Origin: Suillus spraguei
Lineage: Eukaryota > Basidiomycota > Agaricomycetes > Boletales > Suillaceae
Direction: 5' to 3'
Length of the DNA stretch: 64,000 nt
Assembly (NCBI GenBank): GCA_016800925.1
Contig: JABCPU010000382.1
Location: forward strand, 1-64,000
The position numbers were made by a program, and so were the translations under genes. Every line of letters starts with the position of its first letter. The stretch's first letter is position 1. The notes under the pieces were generated by a model. It ran no database searches and was not told the origin of the DNA. It saw only the letters and a program-made list of their open reading frames with translations. This document shows positions 22,901-32,879 of the stretch, in pieces.

Positions 22901-23956
22901 CGCCCCTTTTCCCAGGTCTCTGTCGATCTTATCACTGACCTCCCTGTCTCTGGAGGCTTTGACAGTATCATGGTCGTGGTAGACCATGGCCTTATGAAGG
23001 GGGTAATTATTATCCCTTGTTTGAAAACCATCAATTCCAAAGGCGTTGCCAAACTATTTTTGAAACATGTTTACCGACGATTTGGACTCCATGACAAAGT
23101 CATCTCAGATCGAGGTCTGCAATTCCTATCTCGCTTCTCTAAGGAGCTTGCCTGACTTCTTGACTACGTCATCGCTCCATCTACGGCTTATCACCCACAG
23201 ACTGATGGTCAAACTGAAAGGCTAAATCAAGAACTTGAAACGTATCTACGCATCTATTGTCGCAACAACCCTAAAGATTGGGTAGAACACCTACCAATCG
23301 CCGAATTCGTCCACAACCATCGAAAACATGATGCAAGGAATGCATCACCCTTCTATTTGATGATGGGATACGAGCCACGCGCTATCCCTCACCTTATCCC
23401 TGATTCATCCGTCCCCGCAGCAGAAGATCGAGTAAGATCCTTGCAAAAGATAAGAGAAGAAGCAGTCGCCTGCCATAACATTGCAATGCAAACAATGGCC
23501 GAACGATCCCGAGGAGATAAGTACATTCCATGGAAGATCGGAGATAAGGTTTGGCTATCCGCCGCTAATCTTAGACTCAAACTCCCATCAAGGAAACTCG
23601 CGCCAAAGCGATACAGACCCTTCCCGATCATCAATGTCTTATCACCCATCACGTTCACGCTCAAACTCCCTCCACAGTGGAAAATCCATCCTATGTTCAA
23701 CGCTTCCGTCTTATCGTCCTATAGTGAAACGGACGTACACGGTCCGAACTTCCCTGAACCACCACCTGACGTCATTGAAGAAGAAGAAGAATATAAAATA
23801 GAAGCAATTCTTTCTCACAAAGGAACTGGTACTCGTCGACGCTATCTTGTTTCCTGGAAAGGATATTCATCGGGAGATAATGAATGGCTCCCAGAAAAGA
23901 ACTTGAAGAACTCCGCTCGAATTTTGAATGCTTATAAGAAGCAACACGCCCTCTGA
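19945..23956 (+). pseudogene. pol: Ty3/Gypsy chromovirus pol: protease, RT, RNase H, integrase, chromodomain (element 1)
   Basis: Order: protease (AVIDSGAAGTFISEVF, about 20086-20135), acidic linker, RT (KMDIRSGYNNIRIHPDDRWK; YMDDILIF near 21720), RNase H and tether (FTDHKNLLYF, HVAGTKLVVPDALSR), integrase zinc region (H-x-H at 22711-22730; CALCQQM), integrase core (DLITDLPVSGGFDSI, ISDRG, PQTDGQTERLNQEL) and a C-terminal chromodomain (YLVSWKGYSSGDNEWLPEKNL). Defects: in-frame TGA at 20158-20160 (shared with copy 2), one base missing near 21489, a small internal deletion plus shift near 22120, and a TGA at 23153-23155. The element cannot make full-length pol as given. Confidence 0.85.
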
Positions 23957-24011
23957 TTATCCTTCAGTCAATCAACTCGCACTAGCACTTGATCAACTAA
24001 CACCGTTTCAA

Positions 24012-25533
24012 ATGTCTTTCCCCACTGCATACATCACCCTCGTCACCATTGCCAACAATGACTCCAACTCTGATGCTGAAAACTACGGAACCCTTGCCAC
24101 TGAAATCGACAACACCTCCTACATCGAAGCCGCCCTTCTATGTGAAGGACACGCCCTTGAAATTGAAAGGATCCTCACAGAAAAAGGTGCCTTCCCAGCC
24201 CTCCCTCCTCGTCAACATTATCCGCACTGCTGCCCTCATCGAAGCCACAGCCAGCGAAACCACAGACACTACATATCGTCAACGCTTCCTACATCTTCAA
24301 AAACGCATTCATTCTTATGCTATGTTGTTGCTTCCCGGTTCTTTTAAGAGCGATGTTGAAGAAGCTATTCACATCGTGGCCGAATGTCGAGCAGGCATTG
24401 CTCGACCTCCCTCTCCGCAGGAAGATACGCCACTTCCTATTCCAGCACCCTCTTCTTCGCGCGTGTATTCTAGTATTGACGCCCTTGCTGGCTTATGCAC
24501 TGCTGTCCAAGAGATCGGACAGCTCACCAATGCGGTCGTCGAAACCATCCAGCAATCAGTTGCTGAAACCCGAGCAGCTAGAAACTTAGTTGAAGAAGCC
24601 ATCACTGATCTACAACAAACGCAAGCCGACCTCGCTTCCCCCCGAACCCCATCTCCTATCAAACAACTGACCTCACCTCCTCCTGTCGTAATCTCTCATG
24701 ACCATCCTGCATGGCTGTACGAGCCTTGTACAGAAGAACAGTGTGAAGCTGCAAAAAGATTAGGGATTCCCGTTGCTGAATTAATAGCACTCGGTCCTCG
24801 ACTTCGCGATCTTCACATCCATCCCCCTATGTCTATCCCATCAGTATTTGGTCCAATGGATCCTGTCTCGCCAGTCCTAGTAAAAGACTTAGGCACCACC
24901 TCTCCCTCCTCCTCTAACAAACTTCTTGCGGTTGCTGAACGAGGGACTACTCCTGATCTCCCTGCATCCGTGTACACGCTAACCAGCAAGCAACAGGCAC
25001 AGCTTCGATGTGACAACGCCTTCGCCTTAAAACGCATGACACGACAGAAAGGGAAGAAGTGTGCTAGATCCGCCAGCCCTAAACCCGTTATCTCCCCATC
25101 ACCATTACGTATGTCCACTTCTAACACTGACGAAAACATGAAATGCCACTTCTGTGGCATCGTCGGACATCGGCAAAAGAATTGTCTCGACTATCAATGC
25201 CAGATTTGTCTGTGACATGCTCCTACCCATCTGTCCATTTACTGCCCTCAGCGTCGTGGGGAACCTCCATTTACGCTTACCTGGAAGGACGATGGATTTT
25301 ATGATGCACTGCATAGGTGGGAACAATATCTTGTTAACGGTCGACAACAAAAAGAAGGTCGGCGGGTGAGGACTGTAGCGGAGGAGGAAGCAGCTTATAC
25401 ATGTCTCACAAGGAAGTACCATCACAGTCATCAAAACCAAGGCATTCGGTCTCATCCAGCACTCGTTGTTTTTATGTGGGGCAGCCGATGCTCATGTGCG
25501 CTCACAGTTGTCATCAATGGTATTATACACTAA
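24012..25533 (+). pseudogene. Third ORF of Gypsy element 1 with C-terminal zinc knuckle
   Basis: It lies downstream of the chromodomain stop, same strand. An ATG at 24012 opens a frame (LLCEGHALEIERILTEKGAF) that shifts by one base near 24205 into the main frame, which reads RTAALIEATASETTDT, FLHLQKRIHSYAMLLL, a Pro/Ser-rich region, EEQCEAAKRLGIPVAELIAL and CHFCGIVGHRQKNC followed by YQCQIC. This CCHC knuckle is extended by an extra cysteine pair. A TGA at 25213-25215 stops it, but the frame continues sensibly (THLSIYCPQRRG, GFYDALHRWEQYL) to 25533. It resembles a second nucleocapsid-like protein; its function is unknown. Confidence 0.6.
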
Positions 25534-26390
25534 CGAAATGGTACCAGGGTCATTTGTCTAACTTCGTGCATAATGTGCTCCGCTGTGTTTACTTTTGAGT
25601 ATTTTATGATAGCGGCTCAAAATCCCTGCATCAGTTTCCTGCCTTTCGGAAGACAATTCCAGACAACGCTATTATCCTGGTCGCAATGATCGTGAATATC
25701 TATGTGGTACTAGTACGTTCACAGTATTTAACCAATTTTGTTTTAGATTTGAAACAACATTCTTGACATTTATTCTAGGCATGGCCAAGCAAACACCAAG
25801 CAAACCAATATCATGGATTCGAAGGTCATCTACAAAAAGATTGCTAGCCTGTTTAAATGCGTTCAAGATGACGAGTATCATGGTCCGAAGCTACGCAAGA
25901 TGCTCCAGTCTTTGGCGCAGACTGGCATGTAAGTCTCCATCTGATTTGTTCTTACTAGTAGTACTAGTACTATCATTGACCATCAAAATAGGAACGAGGT
26001 CATTGCAAGTGCGGCAGTTCTGAGTGGGAGGTTGATCTTGATTAATACTATCTTTTACCAGTCGCATACTAGACTATATCACTTTCAAATTCACAGTAGT
26101 AGTACCGTTTTTACTGCAATCCGAGTTTTGAATGGAACTAGTATATTTTTTGTCATGCTACCACAGTCTGAGTCTGATTGTTGGTAGTATTCTACAGTAA
26201 GACATCATGGGAGGTAGTACATTTGAACCCATATATTGCTATATAACACTGTACAGCGTGAACACCAAAGTCGTGCAGTGCAGCGCAGATCCGCTGTGCA
26301 GCACTGTGTGGCACTAACTGCACTGTGCCATATTGGGTAACTGACACACAGCATGACACATTGTTGGTGCCATACAAGCACATATCAACA
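25534..26390. other. No gene assigned; TE-derived spacer
   Basis: Contains exon-like fragments on the plus strand (about 25780-25930 and 25992-26030, with plausible GT-AG between them) that I cannot match to a family. At 26230-26330 is a GTGCAG/CTGTAC-rich stretch resembling 16630-16720 in part. The 3' LTR expected for Gypsy element 1 was not found here. Confidence 0.35.
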
Positions 26391-26392
26391 GT

Positions 26393-27412
26393 TTGCTCTT
26401 CGACTCACAACTTAAACAACAAGATGAGGCAATCAAGGACAAATTTCATGACCACTTCCCTGTGGACATCCCGCATAATGATTGCCTACCTTGCAATGTA
26501 CTCTTCCATGTTCAATTAAAAAATGCTAATAAGATTATACAGAAACAATCATACAATTATCCAAAGAAATACTGTATGGCATGGAAAACATTATTAGATA
26601 TGCACATTGAAAGTGGACATTTGTGTCCCTCAGAGAGCAAGTTCTCATCACCAGCCTTCATTATCCCAAAAGTGGACCCTACAGTCTTGCCACAATGGGT
26701 CAATGACTTCTGTCTCCTGAACTTAAACACTGTCCCTGACAACCACCCACTCCCACAGATTGATGAAATCCTTAAGGATTGCGCTAAGGGTAAGTTTTTC
26801 GAAAAAATAGACATGAGTAATGCCTTTTTTCAAACACAGGTCCATGCCAACGATATGAAATACCTAGCAGTACACACACTGTGGGGTAAGTATGAATGGA
26901 CAGTAATGCCCATGGGCATCCATAATGCACCTGCGGTACATCAGCAATGCATGACAACTGCTCTCCACCACCTGATTAGATGTATTTGCCATGTCTACCT
27001 CGACAACATTATCATTTGGTCCCAAACACTGGAAGACCATGAGGAGAACATACAACAGGTGTTACTTGTGCTTCGGAATGCACATCTATACTGTTCACCT
27101 AAGAAAATGTCACTGTTTCATATGGAAATTGACTTCTTAGGACATCACATCTCCACACAGGGTATAGAGGCTGACAATTCAAAGGTCGCTCGCATTTTAG
27201 ATTGGCCACAACCTCAATGCACTACATATGTTCGAAGCTTCCTGGGTATAGTAAGATATCTTGCTGATTACTTACCTGATGTCACACAGCACACACAGAT
27301 TCTGACACCTCTGACAACAAAGGCAGCTGAACTGTACTTCCCACCCTGGAACCAGGAACATGCACTAGCCTTCCAGGCTATTAAAAACCTTGTTGTCAGC
27401 CCTTGTTCATGA
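26393..27412 (+). pseudogene. Gypsy RT fragment of a different family
   Basis: 339-codon frame. RT motifs run in order: FIIPKVDPTVLPQWVNDFC, KIDMSNAFFQTQVH, MPMGIHNAPAVHQQCM, VYLDNIIIWS, FLGHHISTQGIEADNSKV, VRSFLGIVRYLADYLPD. The catalytic tetrad reads YLDN instead of YxDD, which should abolish polymerase activity. The frame ends where LTR-B sequence begins (about 27410-27428), so the 3' half of pol (RNase H, integrase) is missing. No gag or protease precedes it. Confidence 0.75.
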
Positions 27413-27427
27413 GAACTCCCCATTGGC

Positions 27428-27746
27428 TCTCAAAGACATTCTGGTATCATCTGATGCTTTTTCCTTTTACCATTTACCTTTCTTGACTTGTGCATCGCCT
27501 CATTGGCTCATACCCTTTATACCTTCAGCTCCGCACCTATGACTCCTTTTCACACATGCATGCTTTCATTGGTTCATATGCCTGACTCATTCACGAGCAT
27601 GTGTCCTCTTGTTGGCTATCTGACTTCATACTTAATCTAGTGATACTTACATATGCACGCTCCACTTCAATCTTATGTATAAATACATGCAGATAGCCTT
27701 TGTACTTCTTTAACTTGAATCTACTTGATCTTCGACCCTGAATTTC
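27428..27746 (+). mobile_element. LTR-B fragment, opposite orientation to the 11886 copy
   Basis: Reverse-complement match to about 12120-12450 and 45910-46210, for example the shared segment with gatcaagtagattcaag in one copy and its complement here. It is truncated at both ends: on the left it abuts the RT fragment, on the right the Gypsy LTR at 27747 begins inside it. Confidence 0.75.
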
Positions 27747-28219
27747 TGTTACAATCGTACGTGCCCCTATTCATTTTCTACTTCCTTTACCGTGTATATT
27801 ACGTAACATGACTCTGACTCATATGCTCAACGCATCTGTACTATAGTTGCCTTCCTTATTTGGATATGCACTTACTTTCTCACGCTTCTTTTGGTCCATG
27901 CGCACATATTGGTCTATTTAAGCACGTTGTACTTGTAGTAGATTCTTTACTTTAATCTTACTGGGTTTTACCTGGAATCTCCTTCGCTTAGGTCTCCAAC
28001 CTAAGTCATCTTGAATCGTCTCTAAGTCTAAGCACTCCTTAGCCTTAGTCTCTATTCTCGTAGAACCTCTTAGATTTGTCTTTGAGGCCGAACCCTTGAT
28101 CGTACTCGGAACGCGTTCCTTGTACTCTCACCTTGTCCTTTTCTGGACATTGTAGAACTTCCCAGCAGACCGCCTGTGTCTTTTCACTGTTGCTGGTGAT
28201 GCCACCCCAGTTCGTAACA
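27747..28219 (+). mobile_element. LTR of Gypsy element 2 (family A)
   Basis: 473 bp, TGTTACAATCG at the start and CGTAACA at the end. It is closely similar throughout to 18478-18954. Gag of element 2 follows at 28414. The leader between LTR and gag carries about 40 extra bases relative to element 1 (around 28278-28320). Confidence 0.85.
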
Positions 28220-28413
28220 AAAGATTAAAGTCCATTTGATTGTCGACTATCCAATCTTCAACCCCAAACCCTGATTGCTTTGATAAGCAGATTAGCATAC
28301 GCGTACGCTAGATTGTCAAGAGAGGCCCTCTGACAGAAGACAAGCCCTAATGGACAGCAAGACAGCGCATGTAGGCACCAAGAAAGTATAACTCACCAGA
28401 TGAATCATCAAAC

Positions 28414-29250
28414 ATGGCGACCAAAGAATTTGAATACAAGATTGGTCAACCAAACGGTTTTGATGGAGATCGTGATAACTCTCGTGAATTTATCCAGTCG
28501 TGCAACCTGCACTTTGACATCAATGAAAAGCTTTATACTACCGATAAACAGAAGATCATTTTCATAACGTCCTTCATGACCGAGAAGAATGCCAAATCGT
28601 GGAAAGAGCAATTCCTTGACCACGCCCAATCAACCGACACTTCTGGACAAAAAGTTGGTTATGGGACCATGGTGGATTTTATGAAAAGTTTCAAAGAAGC
28701 CTTCGACCCAGTGGATACCAAAGGAACCGCACTCACAAAACTCAGGGACCTCAAACAAGGAAGTGGAGATCTTCATACCTACGTCGCTGACTTCGAGGCA
28801 CTTGCAGCCAAGGCTCACATCACCGACAATGCAATGAAGATCCAATTCTTCCAAGATGGCCTTAACTGGGGTATCCTCACAAAGCCTTTCGCAACAGGAG
28901 ATGTCTCGGAAGTATTCCAAGATGTTGTGCTGCAATGCGTTGCTATTGACAATGCCCATCATCGTCTTCAAGCCATGAGAGCACGTCATGCTCCACAACA
29001 GAAGAAGAAGAATCACGGGAATGCACGATACATACCAAATCGTGATTCCAACGCAATGGTTGTAGATTGAATCTCCAACACGGAGAGATCCGAATGCATG
29101 AAGAAGGGACAATGCTTTGGATGCAAGAAGACAGGACACCGCATCCATAATTGTCCTGACAGAAAGAAGAAGACCCTGCTCCGACAAACCAAAGTCAAAG
29201 AAGGGGAAGACGATGAAGAAACTGTGAGGCGGATTGTCACGGATTTTTAA
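28414..29250 (+). pseudogene. gag: Ty3/Gypsy gag (element 2), one nonsense codon
   Basis: Closely similar to the element 1 gag over its full length, ATG at 28414, zinc knuckle CFGCKKTGHRIHNC near 29118. A TGA at 29068-29070 sits where element 1 has an arginine codon. The frame is otherwise open to TAA at 29248-29250, again directly after a T5 run before the -1 pol frame. Confidence 0.85.
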
Positions 29251-31516
29251 CTTGGAGAAACAAAGACTCGACGTATGTTTCTCCCAATGTATTACTAAGA
29301 CTTGTATGCGCTGTAGGTGAAAGAAAAGAACTTCATATCCCCATCACCCTTCACTCACGTACTCATCCAAAATCCGTCGACACCACCGCTGTCATTGATT
29401 CAGGAGCGGCAGGAACATTCATTTCCGAAGTGTTTGTGAAACTCCATCAAATCACACGATGAAAACTCAAAACACCATTTCAAGTTACTACAGCAGATGG
29501 AACTCTTATAAAAGGAGGACCAATCATGCACTACTGCCTCCTAGTGGTCAAAATTGATGAACGAACCATGTATGGAAAATTCAATATCACCAAACTAGGA
29601 AGAAGAGATCAAATCCTTCTGGGAATTCTGTGGTTATGAGCAATGAACCCAAATATAGATTGGGCTGCTGAAACACTCGTCCTTCCCTGCACAACAAAAT
29701 CGGATGAAATCAAAATTGATATGGATATAGATCGAAAGAAGAATGGATTGCCCCCGATCTTCAATTGTCATTCTAAGAAATGGCAACATTCCTGACTTCC
29801 GAGATCCCTCGTCATCCCTTCTATTCCTAATGATCCAGAACCGGAAGTACAAACACTGCGCACCACCAATCCCATCCCACGTGTACAATTGCCACGACCA
29901 GTATCACCGATTCCTCACGCAGAAAAGTGCAAGAATTAATCCGAACCTGAGCATCGGGCCGGACAAGAACCTATTGAGCAACGGCCAATAGAAGAACAGA
30001 AGTATGGAAAAAGAAAAGCAGAAGAGGAGATCCCCGGACGGGATACTAACGTACCAAAATTATCCAAGTTCTATGTACCCCCAAAAACTCTTCAACATAC
30101 TCCCTCGGCTTCAATTGAGGAAATCCCCGATGAAGAAGAACCCATGCCCTCGTTGATCCCAACAGAGGATGATGAACAATTCAACACCATGCAAGATGTC
30201 TGGCACGCACCAGAAGTCCGTGAAATTTCCTCCTACGAACTTGGCGATGGAGAATTTCTTGTGGAATATGACACCAATGGAATCAGCATGAGGATCATAG
30301 AAGAAGTTTCCATGGACACACCCCTCACACATGATGGAACTTCTCAATTCGAACAACTCTCCAACTATTCCGCAATTCCCCTTCCTCCTCCGAAATACAG
30401 TAACAAAGCTCAGGAATTCGCCACGGATGAGAAGGAAAAGAGAAAGAAATCCTTCGAAGAATTGGTCCCAGACTATTTACACGACTTTGCAGACGTCTTT
30501 GCTAAAGACGGATTAAACAAACTACCCCCCGAACGCCCCGGTATTGATCATCGGATCGATACTAAACCCGGTTTCATTCCCCGCACATCTAAGGTTTACC
30601 CACTATCGGAAAAAGAACGCGCTGCCATCAAAACATTTATCAATGAAAACGTTGCGAAAGGTTTTATCTCAGAATCGAAGTCACCCCAAGCCAGTGGCTT
30701 CTTCTTTGTGGGAAAGAAGAGTGGAGAATTGCGTCCCTGTCAAGATTATCGCTACATCAACAATTGGACAGTCAAGAACGCCTATCTGCTCCCACTCCCT
30801 ATCTCCCTTATTGCATGTCTTCACAATGCACAGTTCTTTACGAAAATGGATATCCAGTCCGGCTATAATAATATTCGCATTCATCCCAATATCGCTGGAA
30901 AGCTGCTTTTACAACGGAATTTGGCCTCTTTGAACCGAATGTCATGTTCTTTGGCCTCTGCAACTCCCTGGCAACTTTCCAAGCATACATGAATCGTACA
31001 TTCCAGCAGGAAATTAACGAAGGATGGATGGTTATCTACATGGACGATATCCTGATTTTCTCTACAACTATGGCAGAACACCACAAATGGACAAGACAGG
31101 TTTTGATGAAGATACGAAAGGAACACTTGTTCTTGAAACCGGAGAAATGCACCTTTGATGCAGAAGAAGTGGAATACCTCGGAATGATAATCCGCCCCGG
31201 ACAAGTTGCTATGGATACCGCCAAGACTAAGGGAATCTCCGAACGGCCAGTTCCGAAATCTGTAAAAGATGTTCGGTCATTCCTTGGTTTTTGCAACTTC
31301 TACCACACATTCATCTCCCATTACTCTGATATTGCTCGACCCCTTATCAAATTAACAAAGAAAGATAAGGCCTTCGATTGGTCGACCGAATGTATGGACA
31401 CCTTCGAAGAACTGAAACGACACTTCACATCCCAACTGGTAATCCGTAACCCAGATCCTTCCCGACAATTTGCCATTGCTACCGACGCTTCGCTCATAGC
31501 AACTGGCCACATATTA
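29247..31516 (+). pseudogene. pol: Ty3/Gypsy pol (element 2), truncated in RNase H
   Basis: Same order as element 1: protease DSGAAGTF near 29398, the same in-frame TGA (29459-29461), several further stops (for example about 29636 and 29785), an open acidic linker and RT (30144 onwards; YMDDILIF near 31037). The element 1 frameshift at 21489 is absent here, but a separate shift occurs near 30890. The frame ends at ATDASLIATGHILQ, exactly where the 10-kb inverted-repeat element starts. No RNase H remainder or integrase was found to the right. Confidence 0.8.
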
Positions 31517-31589
31517 CAGTGAACTATCTCTGTATTATATGAGTGAGCGGACATGCATAATATCCCGTATGATACGGGCCAGCAGACCA

Positions 31590-31970
31590 TGGGCCCATGG
31601 TAGAAATATCCTCGTTGATGACGGATGGGCCGGGAGGAATATTATTCCCGATGACGGCGGGTGGGCCCATGCAAGGAATATGTAGAGTAGATGAGTGGGT
31701 CGATGTATATGAATATCCGGTAGACGGATGGGCCGAGGTAGTTAGATATTATGTAGATGGGTGTACCAAGGTAGATGTGTATCAGGTAGACAGGTATGTG
31801 AAGGGTACTTGTTATCACATACACGGGTGGGCCCAGACACATATTAGACGGTTGGGCCGAGAGTGTTATATAAAATATTGTATTAGACGGGTGGGCCGAG
31901 GGTGTTGTACAGTATATTATATCAGATGGGTGGGCCGAGGGTGGTATAAAATATAGACGGGTGGGCCCAT
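31590..31970. repeat. Left subterminal cluster of GACGGGTGGGCC-type motifs
   Basis: About ten copies of GACGGRTGGGCCGAGG-like units spaced roughly 30-50 bp, separated by AT-rich spacers such as TATAAAATAT. The reverse-complement cluster lies at 40970-41560. Subterminal motif clusters of this kind are transposase-binding sites in several DNA transposon superfamilies (family knowledge); their role here is inferred. Confidence 0.7.
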
Positions 31971-32189
31971 GTGTATGATAATTGTAGACATGGCGGAGCT
32001 GAGGTAGTTGTATATCATCTGACTGGACCTTCAGACCTCTGCAGCTAGCTTGCTAACCCTATGCATATCCTAGCCCACCCTGAGCACAGCTCACCCACCA
32101 CTATGTCCGGACTTTCCCTCCTCTGACATCTGAGACTTCCGATCCTCATCAATGTCCTAAATACTTCCCCTTGGATCCATGGAGCTTCA

Positions 32190-32692
32190 CTTCTCTGGTC
32201 CTCCACTCCTACACTCCTCCACTCCTCCCTTTCCAGACCTCCTATCTCCGGACCTCCGGACCTGTCCTACCCCACCCTTGACATCCTGTGGATCATCTTT
32301 CCCCCTGGAGCTTCCCTCCTATCTTGCCCTGGACTTTGTCTGGCAGTCCATCCTCCATTCCATTCTACTTGGGACTTAACCCAGTAGTCTTACCTGTATT
32401 TCCTGTCCTCCGGAAATAGTTCCTGCATGGTTGCCATGATCCTCCAGTAGTCCATCGGCGCACTATTGAGCAGTCTAGCCCTAGAGTTCCTCCGGAGTTC
32501 CCCTCTGGACTTCACTGGAACTCCCCCTCAGACTTCATGCAAAATTAGGGGCACATACTTGTATAAGGGGCACAGCGCACGAGCGGAGGCCAAGCCCTTA
32601 TGATTTAGTTATGACACTCCAGTGAGACCCCATGCAAAGCTGGAACATCTGAGTAGCCTCCGGTTTTGCATGGCCGTAACAGATTCGAGACA
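32190..32692 (-). repeat. Inverted repeat partner of 36570-37280
   Basis: The reverse complement from 32692 begins TGTTACGGCCATGCAAAACC and matches the plus strand from 36570 (TGTTATGGCCATGCAAAACC). Both continue through GTGCCCCT and GCCCCTAATTT landmarks and into CT- or GA-rich tracts. It resembles a short LTR-like repeat, but no second end could be fixed. Confidence 0.65.
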
Positions 32693-32879
32693 AAAAGATA
32701 TCTACCAAAAATGTGTGAATCAAATCTTTTGATTGCCTGACATTTGTCTGAGTTCTGAGTGCTGAATCCCAAGTGCCGAACCCCGAAATTGTGGACTACT
32801 GGGGTTCGGCACTCAGGATTTGGCACTTGGGACTCAGAAAAATGTGAGGCAATAAAAAGCTGAAACTCAAAACTCAAAA

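Noticed and set aside
25763..26023. Possible small spliced gene after Gypsy ORF3
   Set aside because: Exon-like pieces with GT-AG borders, but no family recognised and frames broken; treated as TE-derived spacer.
18478..28219. Reading 18478 and 27747 as the two LTRs of a single element
   Set aside because: The second LTR is directly followed by its own gag and pol, and foreign fragments (RT of another family, LTR-B) lie between. Two 5' LTRs of separate insertions fit better.
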